Positions 25,660 through 35,600 of a stretch of DNA of 64,000 nucleotides are shown here, piece by piece. Source of the stretch: Acidobacteriaceae bacterium (lineage in GTDB: Bacteria; Acidobacteriota; Terriglobia; Terriglobales; Acidobacteriaceae); the NCBI GenBank assembly GCA_035944135.1, contig DASZBM010000009.1, positions 41,001 to 105,000 on the forward strand, read 5' to 3'. Numbering within the stretch: the stretch's first letter is position 1; each line of letters begins with the position of its first letter. The position numbers were made by a program, and so were the translations under genes. The notes beneath the pieces were generated by a model. The model was not told the DNA's origin, ran no database searches, and saw only the letters and a list, made by a program, of their open reading frames with translations.

Positions 25660-26526
25660 TCAGCGACGGTGCAGAACGTCGGCCGCAATGAAGATGAAGA
25701 AGACAACGGAGATTACGCCGTTAAGCGTGAAGAAGGCCGCGTTCATCCGGCGGAGATCGCCGGGCGAGACGATTGCGTGCTCGTAAGCGAGAAGAGCGAC
25801 GCAGAGCAGCACGCCGAATAGCGCAACGATCCCCAAGCCGAATGCGTGGAGCATGAGGAAGAGCAGCACCGCCATCCCGGCGTGCATTAAGCGGGCTATC
25901 CAGAACGCCCCGCGCAGACCGAAGGCCTGCGGAACACTGTGCAGGCCGACGCGGCGGTCGTGCTCGAAGTCCTGGCAGGCGTAAAGCACATCGAAGCCGC
26001 CGACCCACAGCAGCACGATTGCCGTGAGCAATGCAGCGCGCGCGGAAAGGGATCCGCGGACGGCTATCCATGCCGCAGCCGGCGCAATGCCCAACGCAAG
26101 GCCCAACACCAGGTGTGACCAGCGGGTCATTCGCTTCATGTAGCTGTAGGCGAACACGACGGCGAGTGCCAGCGGGGCGAGCTCCAGGGTGAGCCTGTTG
26201 AGCATCGCGGCGCCGAGCAGAAAGACGGCGCAGGAGATGATCGTGAATGTGATGACAAAGCCGCGCGAAACCTGGCCCGCGGGGAGCGCGCGCGCTGCTG
26301 TGCGAGGGTTCACTGCGTCGATCTCTGCATCGACCAGGCGATTGAAGGCCATGGCTGCCGAACGCGCACCAACCATACAGACAATAATCCATCCGAGCAC
26401 GCGCAACGGAGGCCAGCCTCCGGCGGCGAGCACGGCGCCTGTGAGAGCAAACGGGAGAGCAAAGATCGAGTGCTCCCACTTGATCATCTCGAGCGTGACG
26501 CGTGTGCTATGTAAAGCAGATCTCAT
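25660..26526 (-). CDS. UbiA-family polyprenyltransferase
   Basis: The 288-residue membrane enzyme has about eight helices and the two Asp-rich motifs of the family. The first is N-R-L-V-D-A-E-I-D-A-V-N-P-R-T (about 70) and the second A-C-Q-D-F-E-H-D-R-R (about 190). It would attach a polyprenyl chain to an aromatic acid in quinone synthesis. The R-A-L-P-A-G-Q motif and length suit the 4-hydroxybenzoate/MqnP branch. Acidobacteria use menaquinone, so a futalosine-route MqnP role is plausible, but no other mqn gene is present here. The ATG at 26526 begins the conserved part; upstream in-frame codons have no family similarity. Confidence 0.82.
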   Translation of the reverse strand: MRSALHSTRVTLEMIKWEHSIFALPFALTGAVLAAGGWPPLRVLGWIIVCMVGARSAAMAFNRLVDAEIDAVNPRTAARALPAGQVSRGFVITFTIISCAVFLLGAAMLNRLTLELAPLALAVVFAYSYMKRMTRWSHLVLGLALGIAPAAAWIAVRGSLSARAALLTAIVLLWVGGFDVLYACQDFEHDRRVGLHSVPQAFGLRGAFWIARLMHAGMAVLLFLMLHAFGLGIVALFGVLLCVALLAYEHAIVSPGDLRRMNAAFFTLNGVISVVFFIFIAADVLHRR

Positions 26527-26584
26527 TCCTAAGAACAATGCTACGCGAAGGAGATAAGAGCTGCTCTGCGGCCAGCCAAAGAGA

Positions 26585-27346
26585 TCAATGTTCGTTCTGG
26601 CCCGCAACCTGAAGGTCGTTCTCCACCGAGAAAACGCCGGGCACCTGGTTGGCGCGCATTCCGGCCATCTCCTTGTCAGTCTGGCTGTCAACGACACCGG
26701 TCAGCACGGCGTGACCGTTCACGACCACGATGCGGATGGGTTTAGAGGGATTGATCGCGTATTTGGTGAACTGCGAATAGCCGTAGATGGCGCGATACAA
26801 GTCGCGGCGGATGCGCCAGTCGTTGGGCGATACCGGCGCGACCTGGATCTTATCGACAACGTCGCGAACACCGGGCGCGTTCTCGACCACCGAGAGCGCA
26901 TCGTCCTTGTCTACGGGTTCGACCGCGAGCCCGCCGATGGTCACAACTCCGTTATGCACCTGCAGGATGAAGCTGTCGAACGGATAAGACTCGTATCCCT
27001 GGCGCACATAGACCAGGGCCTTGGCGAGCTTCTGAAAGAGTTCCTCGTCCGAGACAGTGCCTCCGCCAGTGACATTGATGTCGTTGCGGATGGAAGCGGC
27101 CTCATGCATCTTATCGACACGCTTCTGGGCATCAGCCTTGTCGGCATAGCGATCGACCTGGCCGGTCAGGTGAACTACGCCGCCCTGCACCTGTACTTGA
27201 ACGCCGCTGAACCTCTTCCCGCTAAGCTGTTTTTGAGCGTCTGCCTGTATTTGTGCGTCACCCTTCTGGGCTGTGGCAGCGGGCACGATTGCGGCCAGGC
27301 AGAGAGCGCAGGCGAGTGTAATCAAAATGCGACTGTAAATTCTCAT
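26585..27346 (-). CDS. Periplasmic protein with three BON domains
   Basis: The 253-residue protein has a signal peptide (1-26, A-A-T-A-Q). Three BON modules lie at about 30-95, 100-172 and 175-248, each with the G-x-V-x-L-x-G pattern (G-V-V-H-L-T-G-Q-V, G-V-V-T-I-G-G, H-A-V-L-T-G-V-V). BON domains bind phospholipid surfaces, as in OsmY and DolP, which support outer-membrane integrity. It follows tamB by 83 bases on the same strand, which suits an envelope-maintenance role with that cluster. A promoter of its own cannot be excluded. Confidence 0.87.
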   Translation of the reverse strand: MRIYSRILITLACALCLAAIVPAATAQKGDAQIQADAQKQLSGKRFSGVQVQVQGGVVHLTGQVDRYADKADAQKRVDKMHEAASIRNDINVTGGGTVSDEELFQKLAKALVYVRQGYESYPFDSFILQVHNGVVTIGGLAVEPVDKDDALSVVENAPGVRDVVDKIQVAPVSPNDWRIRRDLYRAIYGYSQFTKYAINPSKPIRIVVVNGHAVLTGVVDSQTDKEMAGMRANQVPGVFSVENDLQVAGQNEH

Positions 27347-27429
27347 GGAGCTTCCTCCAACCAGAGAGAACTATATCTGGAAAATTGGATGCTTGGCCCG
27401 CAACCCGCGCAGCCTCAGCAGTTTTAGCC

Positions 27430-30400
27430 CTAGCGATAGCGTTTCCGAATCTTGTAAACGATCGAGAAGACGCCGGACTCGTCGCGTGTCATGACAATCG
27501 ACGCGCTCTCGTTCAACTGATACTGAATCTGAATCAGCTGCTGCGCCGACTGGTTGACGTTGGTCGCGTAAGTGAGTGTGATCTGTTTGGACAGCGGCTC
27601 GACGATCGTAATGCGCGCCGTGGAGTTGCCCAGCGTGCCGACAAACGCGGGATCGATCTTGATTGAGCCCGCGCCGAAAAGCTTGCTGACGCGGCTCGAT
27701 ACTGTTGCGTTCAGAGCTCCGCCCAATATCGCACTGGTGGTTGGATCCTCGCCTGCCTGCTGCTGCTGCTGCGTGTTGATCTGCGCCTCTTCCTGGGTTC
27801 GGCCAAGCGCCAGCAGATTGAAGATATCGGCCTCAGTGAGTGGCGGCGACGAGCGATAGGTCGGCTTCAGGTTTGTCATGTCACCGTGAATGCCGATCGT
27901 AATGTCGTAGTTCTCGACGCGTGTGGATACATCGAGATCGATGGACGGATCGATGCGAACGGGATTGCTGAAGTAGATGATGCCGCGCTCGAGTTCGTAC
28001 TTCGTCCCGGCGAAGGTCGCGCTGCCATCTGTGATCCTGATCGACCCGAGAAGCGAGGGTTGCGCGATCGTGCCGCGCACGGTCAGATCGACGGTTCCGG
28101 CAAGCTTGGCATAGGAGTTCTGGAAATCAAGCTGCGGAGAGCTCGTGATGTGAACATCCATCCTAATCTTGTTACTGAAAGCGCTTGGATCGGGCGGCGT
28201 GGGGATTCCGCCGGCTCCCGCGAAGGCCGCGAAGTCAACGTCGGGGCCGACGCCGAACCGTGTCACCAGCACATTTCCCGAGAGCAGCAGACTTTGCGGT
28301 CCACCCTGCAGACGGAGCGTAGCGTTTGAGGTGGAGCTCAACCCGTAGAGGCGAACGCGAACCGTATCGATATTCGCTGTAAGATCCGCAAACAGCCCTC
28401 GTTGATAGGCGATAAATCCGCCAAGCGTCACCTTGCCGCCGCCCGAGGTTCCGCTAACATCGCGCACCTCGAGGCGGTTCTGGTTGAACACCATCGTTCC
28501 AGAGAGTGCGCTGAGGCCGTTCGGAATTCCGTCCATCGCAAAGTTCGCGTTGTCCAACTTAACCGTCCCGCTGAGCGACGGATCCTTCACTCGGCCCTGC
28601 ACACCGAGGTCAAGTGTGATGTTGCCGGAGGTGATCCAGTCCGGGTCGAGCGTGTGAATGAGATGAAGATTGATGCCACCCTTTGCCTTGATGTTGAGCG
28701 CACCGCCCTCCGAATTGGAGTCGCCCAGGAGTTTCGCGGTTCCGCTCGCCTGCAGATCGGTTCCCAGACCGCTAATGTGGAACTGATCCAGCGATGCGAC
28801 TCCATCACGCAAGCTGGCGCGGATGGGACCCTCGGATGCGAGCTTCAGATTCTGGAGTGTGATGGCGAAGTTCGTAAGCTCGGCGGTCGCCGTGAGTTGT
28901 TGCGGATTGGCGGCGGGCCCATTGATAGTGACGGTGCCGTTTATTTGTGAGCTCGCCTGGATGGTATCCGGCGAAACGATATCAAGAATATTCGCCACAT
29001 TAACGCCCGTGAGCGTCATCTGTGCGTGCGTAACATACTGGCCCTGCAGGGACGTCTGTCCGGTGGCTGCGATTTGCGCGCCGATGAGTGTCGACTGTAT
29101 CTGATAGTTCACGAGCGAGCCGACGCTGTTTGCGTTCAACGTCAGCGCGCCAAGCTTGTTGCTCTGGTAGGTGATATCCGCAAGCTGTACCTGTGCGCGA
29201 AGATTCGGTTCCTGCACGGTACCGTTCGCGTCCACATTCAGAGAGACCACAGCATCAGCATCCGGATTGGCATTCTGCACAAGCTGAAACTTCGAGAGCC
29301 GCAGATTGTCGCCGGTGATGTGCGCAGCGATATGCTTGTTGGCGATATCGTAGCTTCCGCTACCGTGGATAGCCATGTTGTGCGCCTGGACGAGAAGACG
29401 CGTCGCGTTGATCTGCGTTCCGTGGGCGCTGATGTCAACGGCAATTGTCTGATACGGCTCACCGTATGCCTGGCCGTTCGTGAGAGTAACGTTGCCGGAA
29501 CCCGCGAGGCTGCGCAGAGTGCCTGTCGCATGCGCATTAATGTTGGCCGCGCCGGTGAGCTTTACCTTTTCCTGCTGGCCGGCAATCTGCAAGAGATCGG
29601 CGACCTGCGCATTCGCAAGCTTCGCCGTCACATCGAGAGCCATGTCGTTGTCCCATACATAGGAGACGACACCATGGCGCGAGACGACACGGTGCGGACG
29701 GAAGCTGCCCGCGACGTTCAACACAGCCGTATTGCGCCTAATGGTGGAAGACGCGATGGCCAGACCAGTATTGGGTGCGTACTCGGCGTCCGCAACGACA
29801 GAGTCGACGTGGATATCTGCCTCGCTGCCGAGATGCACGACGAGGTTATCGGCTTCGAGGTGCCCTTTAACGTCAAGCGTGCGAACCGCGCCCTTTGCAG
29901 TTCCTACGAAGCTCATTGTGCCGTGCAGATCAACCGGAATGGCTGCGCTGCCGCGTTTTCCGTTGGCCTCAAACCCCAGTGTCTGCAGGGTCTGGTCAAA
30001 CTCCGCAAGATTGCGGGCCTGCAGGTTCACCTGCAGATTGGTAAGCGGATCGCCGTTATTCACGCCAAGCACGCCGCTGACGAGAAGCGTGGTTCCCGGT
30101 GTCTGAACGTTGACGGTCTTGATGTTCACAACTTGAGATCGTCCGTCGTAATGTGCGTTCACGACACCCGAGACAGGAATATTCGCCTTCGCTCCCCTGC
30201 GAGCGACGCCCGTCGGCGAGAGCTTGAGGTCCGCGTCAACTTGCACAGAGCTGGGGATATCCTTCGCCGGACCGCCCCACTCCACCTTGACCGGGCCATT
30301 GATCGCGGTGTCCAGACCAAGATCGCCGTAGTGTTCCGGTGCGGTGGCATCCATGATCGTACGCAGCGTGATGCCCTTCACGATCACGGTCAGATACGCA

Positions 30401-31785
30401 TGCGCCCGCTGCACGGGAGTGAGCGTCATCGACTGCACCGGTGGCTTTGCATTCACACCTTTCGCGGCAGCGTTTGCGGTCTTCGCCGCCGCAACCGTTG
30501 TGGCGGAAGCCGCGGGTGCGCTCGCTGGAACCTCTCCGAGCCAGTTCTCGATCTTCAGCTCGCCGTCGATGTGGCCGCCACCAGGCAGCGTTCCTGTGAG
30601 TGCCGAAAAAAGGAGCTCAGTAGGTGTGACATGTAACTGCGCATTCGCATCAACACCGGCGACGCGGACGGATTCGTCACGATACGCCGCGTTGCGCAAT
30701 TTGATGTCGCCGACCAGCAGATACCCTGCACTGCAGTCGGGACTGGGCGGCAGCATTTTGGCTGCAGGAGGGACGTGCGGGTGCGTGTGGCGCTGCCAAA
30801 AGTGCGGATTCTTCTGCGCGACCTGCGGACTCACTGTGCAGTTGCGCCCATTAATGTCGAGCGCGAGTGTTCCGTTCTCGAGCCCGTCCACTCCGGCTAG
30901 ATAGCTGATCTGCTTCAGTGCAAGCTCACCGTTGACCGTCGCCTGCCACTCCGGATGAGCGAAGTGCTCGATCAGCGCCGTCGCGCTAAGGTGCGAGTTC
31001 ATGCCGGTTTCGAAATCGAAGCTGGTGAGCTGCGCCATATCGCGGCCGATCTGAAGGTCCATGTGCAGCTTCGACTGCATCTCCGGCTCTTTCGCCATTC
31101 GCGTGCGCAGATCGGCGAGATCGATGGAGATGCCATAACGGTCGGTCGAACTGATGTAATGCACGTTGGCATTGAGATTGTTGGCTGCGGCATCGAACGG
31201 AATCGCGCGATCATTAATCACGGCGAGCCCATTCGCGAGCTCAACATCCTTGGCCTGGAGATCAAGCAGCGTATCCTGTACCGGCTCTGTGCTCGTCGTG
31301 GGATGCTTGGGCACAGGCTGGTTAGTGTTGCCGTTCTTGTCGATGATCAGATGAAGGTGCGGCTGCTCAACGCGCAGATAGTTGAGCCCAATGTGCGACT
31401 GCGCGCCTTTGCCAACCGTGTGCGAGATAAACGTGTTGAGACGCAAGTGAAGGAAGATCTTTGCAGCCGAAAGGTAAGGCATTTCGCCTGGACCTTCTGT
31501 GCCGTGAATGACGAGATTGTCGGCTTCGATTGCTAGGTGCCACAGATTGAACGAGATGTGGCCGAGCTCCACACGTCCGCCGGTCGAACTTTCGAGCACA
31601 TTGACGACCTGGTCCTTTACACGGCGCTGAAAATCCGCAGTCGTGGTGTACCAGGACAGGCCGACGATTAGCACTGTGAGCAGAATCAGAATCGATGTGC
31701 CAATCCAGCCGAGAATTCGCCCCACGCGATAGCGCCGCGCGGGTTTCGGCGGAGAGGCAGGCGCGCCCTTGGAGGTGAGACTCAT
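27430..31785 (-). CDS. tamB: TamB-type inter-membrane lipid/protein transport protein
   Basis: At 1451 residues this is a typical large AsmA/TamB-superfamily bridge. An N-terminal membrane anchor (about 22-45) is followed by an AsmA-like region. Very long beta-rich repeats follow, and then the conserved C-terminal TamB domain (about 1080-1440; G-T-I-A-Q-P-S-L-L-G-S-I-R-I and P-P-L-T-E-A-D-I-F-N-L-L-A-L-G). It ends in Y-K-I-R-K-R-Y-R. Known TamB-like proteins form hydrophobic grooves that carry phospholipid to the outer membrane and work with Omp85 partners. The ATG at 31785 overlaps the stop of the SurA-like gene by four bases, and a multi-POTRA Omp85 gene lies just before that, supporting a joint complex. 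Confidence 0.9.
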   Translation of the reverse strand: MSLTSKGAPASPPKPARRYRVGRILGWIGTSILILLTVLIVGLSWYTTTADFQRRVKDQVVNVLESSTGGRVELGHISFNLWHLAIEADNLVIHGTEGPGEMPYLSAAKIFLHLRLNTFISHTVGKGAQSHIGLNYLRVEQPHLHLIIDKNGNTNQPVPKHPTTSTEPVQDTLLDLQAKDVELANGLAVINDRAIPFDAAANNLNANVHYISSTDRYGISIDLADLRTRMAKEPEMQSKLHMDLQIGRDMAQLTSFDFETGMNSHLSATALIEHFAHPEWQATVNGELALKQISYLAGVDGLENGTLALDINGRNCTVSPQVAQKNPHFWQRHTHPHVPPAAKMLPPSPDCSAGYLLVGDIKLRNAAYRDESVRVAGVDANAQLHVTPTELLFSALTGTLPGGGHIDGELKIENWLGEVPASAPAASATTVAAAKTANAAAKGVNAKPPVQSMTLTPVQRAHAYLTVIVKGITLRTIMDATAPEHYGDLGLDTAINGPVKVEWGGPAKDIPSSVQVDADLKLSPTGVARRGAKANIPVSGVVNAHYDGRSQVVNIKTVNVQTPGTTLLVSGVLGVNNGDPLTNLQVNLQARNLAEFDQTLQTLGFEANGKRGSAAIPVDLHGTMSFVGTAKGAVRTLDVKGHLEADNLVVHLGSEADIHVDSVVADAEYAPNTGLAIASSTIRRNTAVLNVAGSFRPHRVVSRHGVVSYVWDNDMALDVTAKLANAQVADLLQIAGQQEKVKLTGAANINAHATGTLRSLAGSGNVTLTNGQAYGEPYQTIAVDISAHGTQINATRLLVQAHNMAIHGSGSYDIANKHIAAHITGDNLRLSKFQLVQNANPDADAVVSLNVDANGTVQEPNLRAQVQLADITYQSNKLGALTLNANSVGSLVNYQIQSTLIGAQIAATGQTSLQGQYVTHAQMTLTGVNVANILDIVSPDTIQASSQINGTVTINGPAANPQQLTATAELTNFAITLQNLKLASEGPIRASLRDGVASLDQFHISGLGTDLQASGTAKLLGDSNSEGGALNIKAKGGINLHLIHTLDPDWITSGNITLDLGVQGRVKDPSLSGTVKLDNANFAMDGIPNGLSALSGTMVFNQNRLEVRDVSGTSGGGKVTLGGFIAYQRGLFADLTANIDTVRVRLYGLSSTSNATLRLQGGPQSLLLSGNVLVTRFGVGPDVDFAAFAGAGGIPTPPDPSAFSNKIRMDVHITSSPQLDFQNSYAKLAGTVDLTVRGTIAQPSLLGSIRITDGSATFAGTKYELERGIIYFSNPVRIDPSIDLDVSTRVENYDITIGIHGDMTNLKPTYRSSPPLTEADIFNLLALGRTQEEAQINTQQQQQAGEDPTTSAILGGALNATVSSRVSKLFGAGSIKIDPAFVGTLGNSTARITIVEPLSKQITLTYATNVNQSAQQLIQIQYQLNESASIVMTRDESGVFSIVYKIRKRYR

Positions 31786-32615
31786 GGCGCCTCCTCCCCG
31801 GGATGCAGCACGACAACGCTTCCCTGCGCACGCAAACTCTTCAGCCAATCCTGCAGCAAGTTGCTGATCTGCTGCTGCAACAGCACCTCGCGGATCTGAT
31901 TCGTGATCGTGTTCAGCTTGGGCGCGGCCGCATGCTGGCGCGCGTACTCCGGCAGCAGAGTTTTGTCATAGTAGTCCTGAATCTGCTGCGCCGTGATGTT
32001 GATACCCATCTGAAAGCGATCTTCGATAAAGGAGAGCACGGCCACGCGCTCCTTCCAGCGGCTGAAGAACGAAGCTTCCGTGAAGCCGTTATCTGCGAGG
32101 AACCGGTCCCACCCTTCTTTGGTCTGGCAGTGATACTGCGCGCAGGCAGGTATGTCCCTGCGCAACTGATCGATCTGCTTATTCACATCAGCATCGCTGG
32201 GCTCGTCTTCAGGCTGCAGTTTGAGTTGCTGAACGATGAGCGCACGGTTGATGAGCCGCTCGAGAGCACGGTCGCTGGACAGCTTCTCCGACGACGTGTG
32301 GTAGGGATCGAATGCCTGCAGCCGAAGTTCCTCGTTCACATCGCTGTCGAGGATAAGGTCGTCGTTGACGACTGCAACGACTCGGTCGAGCTCCGTTCCT
32401 GGAACACTCGGCATCATCGAAGGCGTCGCCGGCGGAGCGGGAATCGGTGCACTTGCAGGCGGTGGAACCTGCGGTTGGTCGGTCAATCCGGGCGGCTTGG
32501 TGCTCGATGCGTTCGGCACCTGCGCAAACGCCGATGGCGCGAAGATGCAGAGCGCCGCCGCGAGGATGAGCCAGCCATCCATTCGCGCCTTCCCGAGTTT
32601 GATCGCTCTGTTCAT
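31782..32615 (-). CDS. SurA-like periplasmic chaperone without a PPIase domain
   Basis: The 277-residue protein has a signal peptide (about 1-32, S-A-F-A-Q) and a Pro-rich linker. A SurA N-terminal-type region follows (about 75-250): R-V-V-A-V-V-N-D-D-L-I-L-D-S-D-V, then R-A-L-E-R-L-I-N-R-A-L-I-V-Q-Q and later helices. The end is a short strand V-V-V-L-H-P-G matching SurA's C-terminal piece. The parvulin PPIase domains of canonical SurA are absent. SurA escorts outer-membrane proteins to the BAM complex. It sits 6 bases after an Omp85 gene and overlaps tamB, so a role in substrate delivery to that machine is likely. Confidence 0.8.
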   Translation of the reverse strand: MNRAIKLGKARMDGWLILAAALCIFAPSAFAQVPNASSTKPPGLTDQPQVPPPASAPIPAPPATPSMMPSVPGTELDRVVAVVNDDLILDSDVNEELRLQAFDPYHTSSEKLSSDRALERLINRALIVQQLKLQPEDEPSDADVNKQIDQLRRDIPACAQYHCQTKEGWDRFLADNGFTEASFFSRWKERVAVLSFIEDRFQMGINITAQQIQDYYDKTLLPEYARQHAAAPKLNTITNQIREVLLQQQISNLLQDWLKSLRAQGSVVVLHPGEEAP

Positions 32616-32621
32616 TGCAGC

Positions 32622-35600
32622 CTAGAACGCCTGTCCGATGCTGAAGAAGAAGTTGAAGTGCGGCGCCTGTCCTACGTACGGGGGCTTGCCGGTGTAGTCA
32701 TAAAAGACTGGATAGACCGGCGGATTGAGGTTCCAGCTGAAATCAACACGGATAGGACCAACAGGAGTCTTGTAGCGCGCGCCGATTCCGACTGCGTGCG
32801 AGTAGTAGTTGAAATTGCACGTTCCGCTCACCGTAGAGTTGTCCGTTGTGCCTGGTGGAACCGTCAGATCGCGGCAGGTGGACTGGTTCGGCTGGTGAAA
32901 GTTCTTGATGCTTGTGAACATGTCGCTGGGATACCGGAAGACGTTCCCCATGTCGTGAAAGATGACGAACGATACATTGTTGCCGACTAGCGGAAGCGTC
33001 GGCGGTGGAAGCCGCAACTCGAAACTATTGACCACCACACCCGAGCCGCCGACCGGATATCCGGTGGTCAGATCGCGGGGCCCGGCGTCGTTGATGCCGA
33101 AGCCGCGATGTGACGTAGCGCCGCCGGCATACATCCGCTCTGGCAGAGGAATTGGATTGCACGTGGCATTCGTCATCAGCAGCTCGCCGGCGCAGTTCGA
33201 AACGCCTAGCGAGTTGGAGTTCGCGGTTGTCTGCCCGAACGTGTTCTCGAACCCAACCCGCGTGTTGCGCGCAAAAACGTACTTCTTGGTTCCGAATGTG
33301 TAGTACGAGGAGAACGATGCGTCCAACCGATTGAACGAGGTCTCCGCCCCGAAGTGGGACGATGAGACGAACTCCTGGACCGAGTAGTAGAGGCCACGCT
33401 GGGCATCGATGGGACTGGGGTCGCGCGTGTCATGGAAGTAGGTCACGCCGGGACCGCCGACGGTCACAGGTTGCGACAACTGGCTGACCAGGTTCGGCGT
33501 GATCTCGAGGCTGGCAGGATTCACCGAGACGCGACGGTAGAGGAAGTCATAGATAAACGTGTCCGCCTTTTTGTACTTCTGCGAGACTCGAAAATCTCCC
33601 TGCAGCGTAGAGGCCTGAAACGTTGTGATGTTCTGTACGTTCGAGTAGCCGCCCGAAACGGCCGCCGTGAGGAAGGGCTTGCCCAAAAATTGAGGATTGT
33701 TGAACGTAAGTGTAGCCACGCGCTCGAGCAGGCCAAAGGTTGTGTGGAGCGTGAGGGACTGCTGCGTCCCGCGGAAGTTGATCCGCGAAACATCGAGCGC
33801 CACGCGCGGGCTCACGCCGGCCTTTCCGTTCTGCGCCGCGGTCTGCCCTTGCACCAATCCAGGCCCGAGAGACGGCGTCCCCGTCTGTGCTTCGAAGCCG
33901 AAGCCATAAGTTACGTCCCAACGTTTCGCCTCGGTGAGCTGCACGAGAACGTTCTTCTGCGGAGCATCTCCCCTGGGATTCTGAACCGCCGTATTTACTT
34001 CGTTAAACAGCGCCAGGTTGTATAGGTTGCGCTGCGTTTGCAGGAGCGCCGCCTGATCCAGCGGATCTTCTGGGTGCACGAGAATCTGCTGCTGGACCAC
34101 CGCCGGCTTGGTGTGTGCGAGTCCTGAGAGCAGCACGTGATCAATCGTGACCTGGTGCCCTTCGGATACCGCGAGCGTTACGTTGATCAGATCCTTATTT
34201 TCCGGGTCGGGCTGCTGCTGAATCTCAACCTCCGCCAGATCGAACCCGTGCGCAAGGTAGTAGCTCAACACCGCGTCGCGGTCATTGGAGAGTGTGATCA
34301 GCGAAAACGGCTGACCTGTCTCGGCACTGAGCAGAGCTTTGATCGCATTCTGTCTCGATGCTCCGACTCCGGAGAGATCCACCTCGCCGAACTTCTGCTG
34401 CGTTCCCTCCTCGATGATGTAGGTCACATCGATGTAGGCGACCTTCAGCCCCTCTCCGGAGGCGGTCTTGTCTGTGTCCTTCACGCTGGACTTTACCTTG
34501 ACGTGCGTGAATCCGCTCGCCCGATACAGCGCCTCGATCGAGCTGCGGTCATCTTCAACAAGCTGTGCGCTGTAGGTGCCGCTGCGCACGTACAGATCCG
34601 CGGGCTTTACACGCAACTGCTGTTTGATGAGCGCGTCGCTGAAGTACTTGTTCCCCTCGAGCTTCACGGAGCGAACCTTGTGCCGCTTACCCGGAGTAAC
34701 CGTGTACTGCACCGTGACTGTATTCGTTCCGCGCCCCAGCAGCTTCACAGAGTCTTCTGCGTCGAAGTAGCCCTTGCGCTGCATAAAATCGCGAATGTTG
34801 AAGCCGCCTTCGTTCACGAGGTCCCGGTCCACTGCTGACTCTTCGTAGATTGGAACCAGCAGTTTCTTGCGTGATTTCGAGATCTTCGTTCCGTCGATCG
34901 TGATGTGAACGAGCGGCCCCTGGTTCGCCTGGAACTGATAGTCGAGCTGCTTGCGCGGCGGTGCGTACGTATCGCTCTGCTGACTGATCGTGCCTTCTAG
35001 TCGGTCCTGCTTCTGGTAGTACTTGCGCACGCCGTTCAGTGCGTTGCTGGTGGTGTCGCGAGTCACCTTCACCTGGCATTTCCGCAGGATCATCCTGTCA
35101 AACGCGGTCGCGAGCCACCCGCAATCGAGCTTGCCCTTCTTGCGAAAGTCGTCAACATCGATGCCAGGATCCTTGCCCTGAAGCGCCACGTTTCCGACGC
35201 GCGCCTGCGGCCCTTGCTTGATGGTGAAGGTTACGTTCACCTGGTGATTTACATCGTCATGCGTGGTTGCGATCTGAATGTTCGCCTCGAAATAGCCATT
35301 CTGCTCGAGCGACTGGCGCACGCTTGCAAGAGCGGCGGGAATCTCCGGCTCACTGAACGGGGTACCCGGATCGAGCTTCGTCGCAAACTGCAGCAGCGAT
35401 GCAAGCCTCTCCTGCACGATGCCGTTGATCTCTACGCGACCGACGTAGTAGCGAGGCACGCCGCCGTAAATGAGAGTCAGGCCGTTGGCGTTCGTCTCGC
35501 CTGAGACGCTGATGTCGCGATAGAGACCACTCGCGTACAGCCGGCGAATGTCCGCTCTTACCTTCTGCGGATCGAGCCTCTCGCCGGCCGTCTGCTCCAA

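Noticed and set aside
29026..30636. 536-codon plus-strand open frame opposite tamB
   Set aside because: It lies fully inside tamB in antisense, with no domain and no ribosome site.
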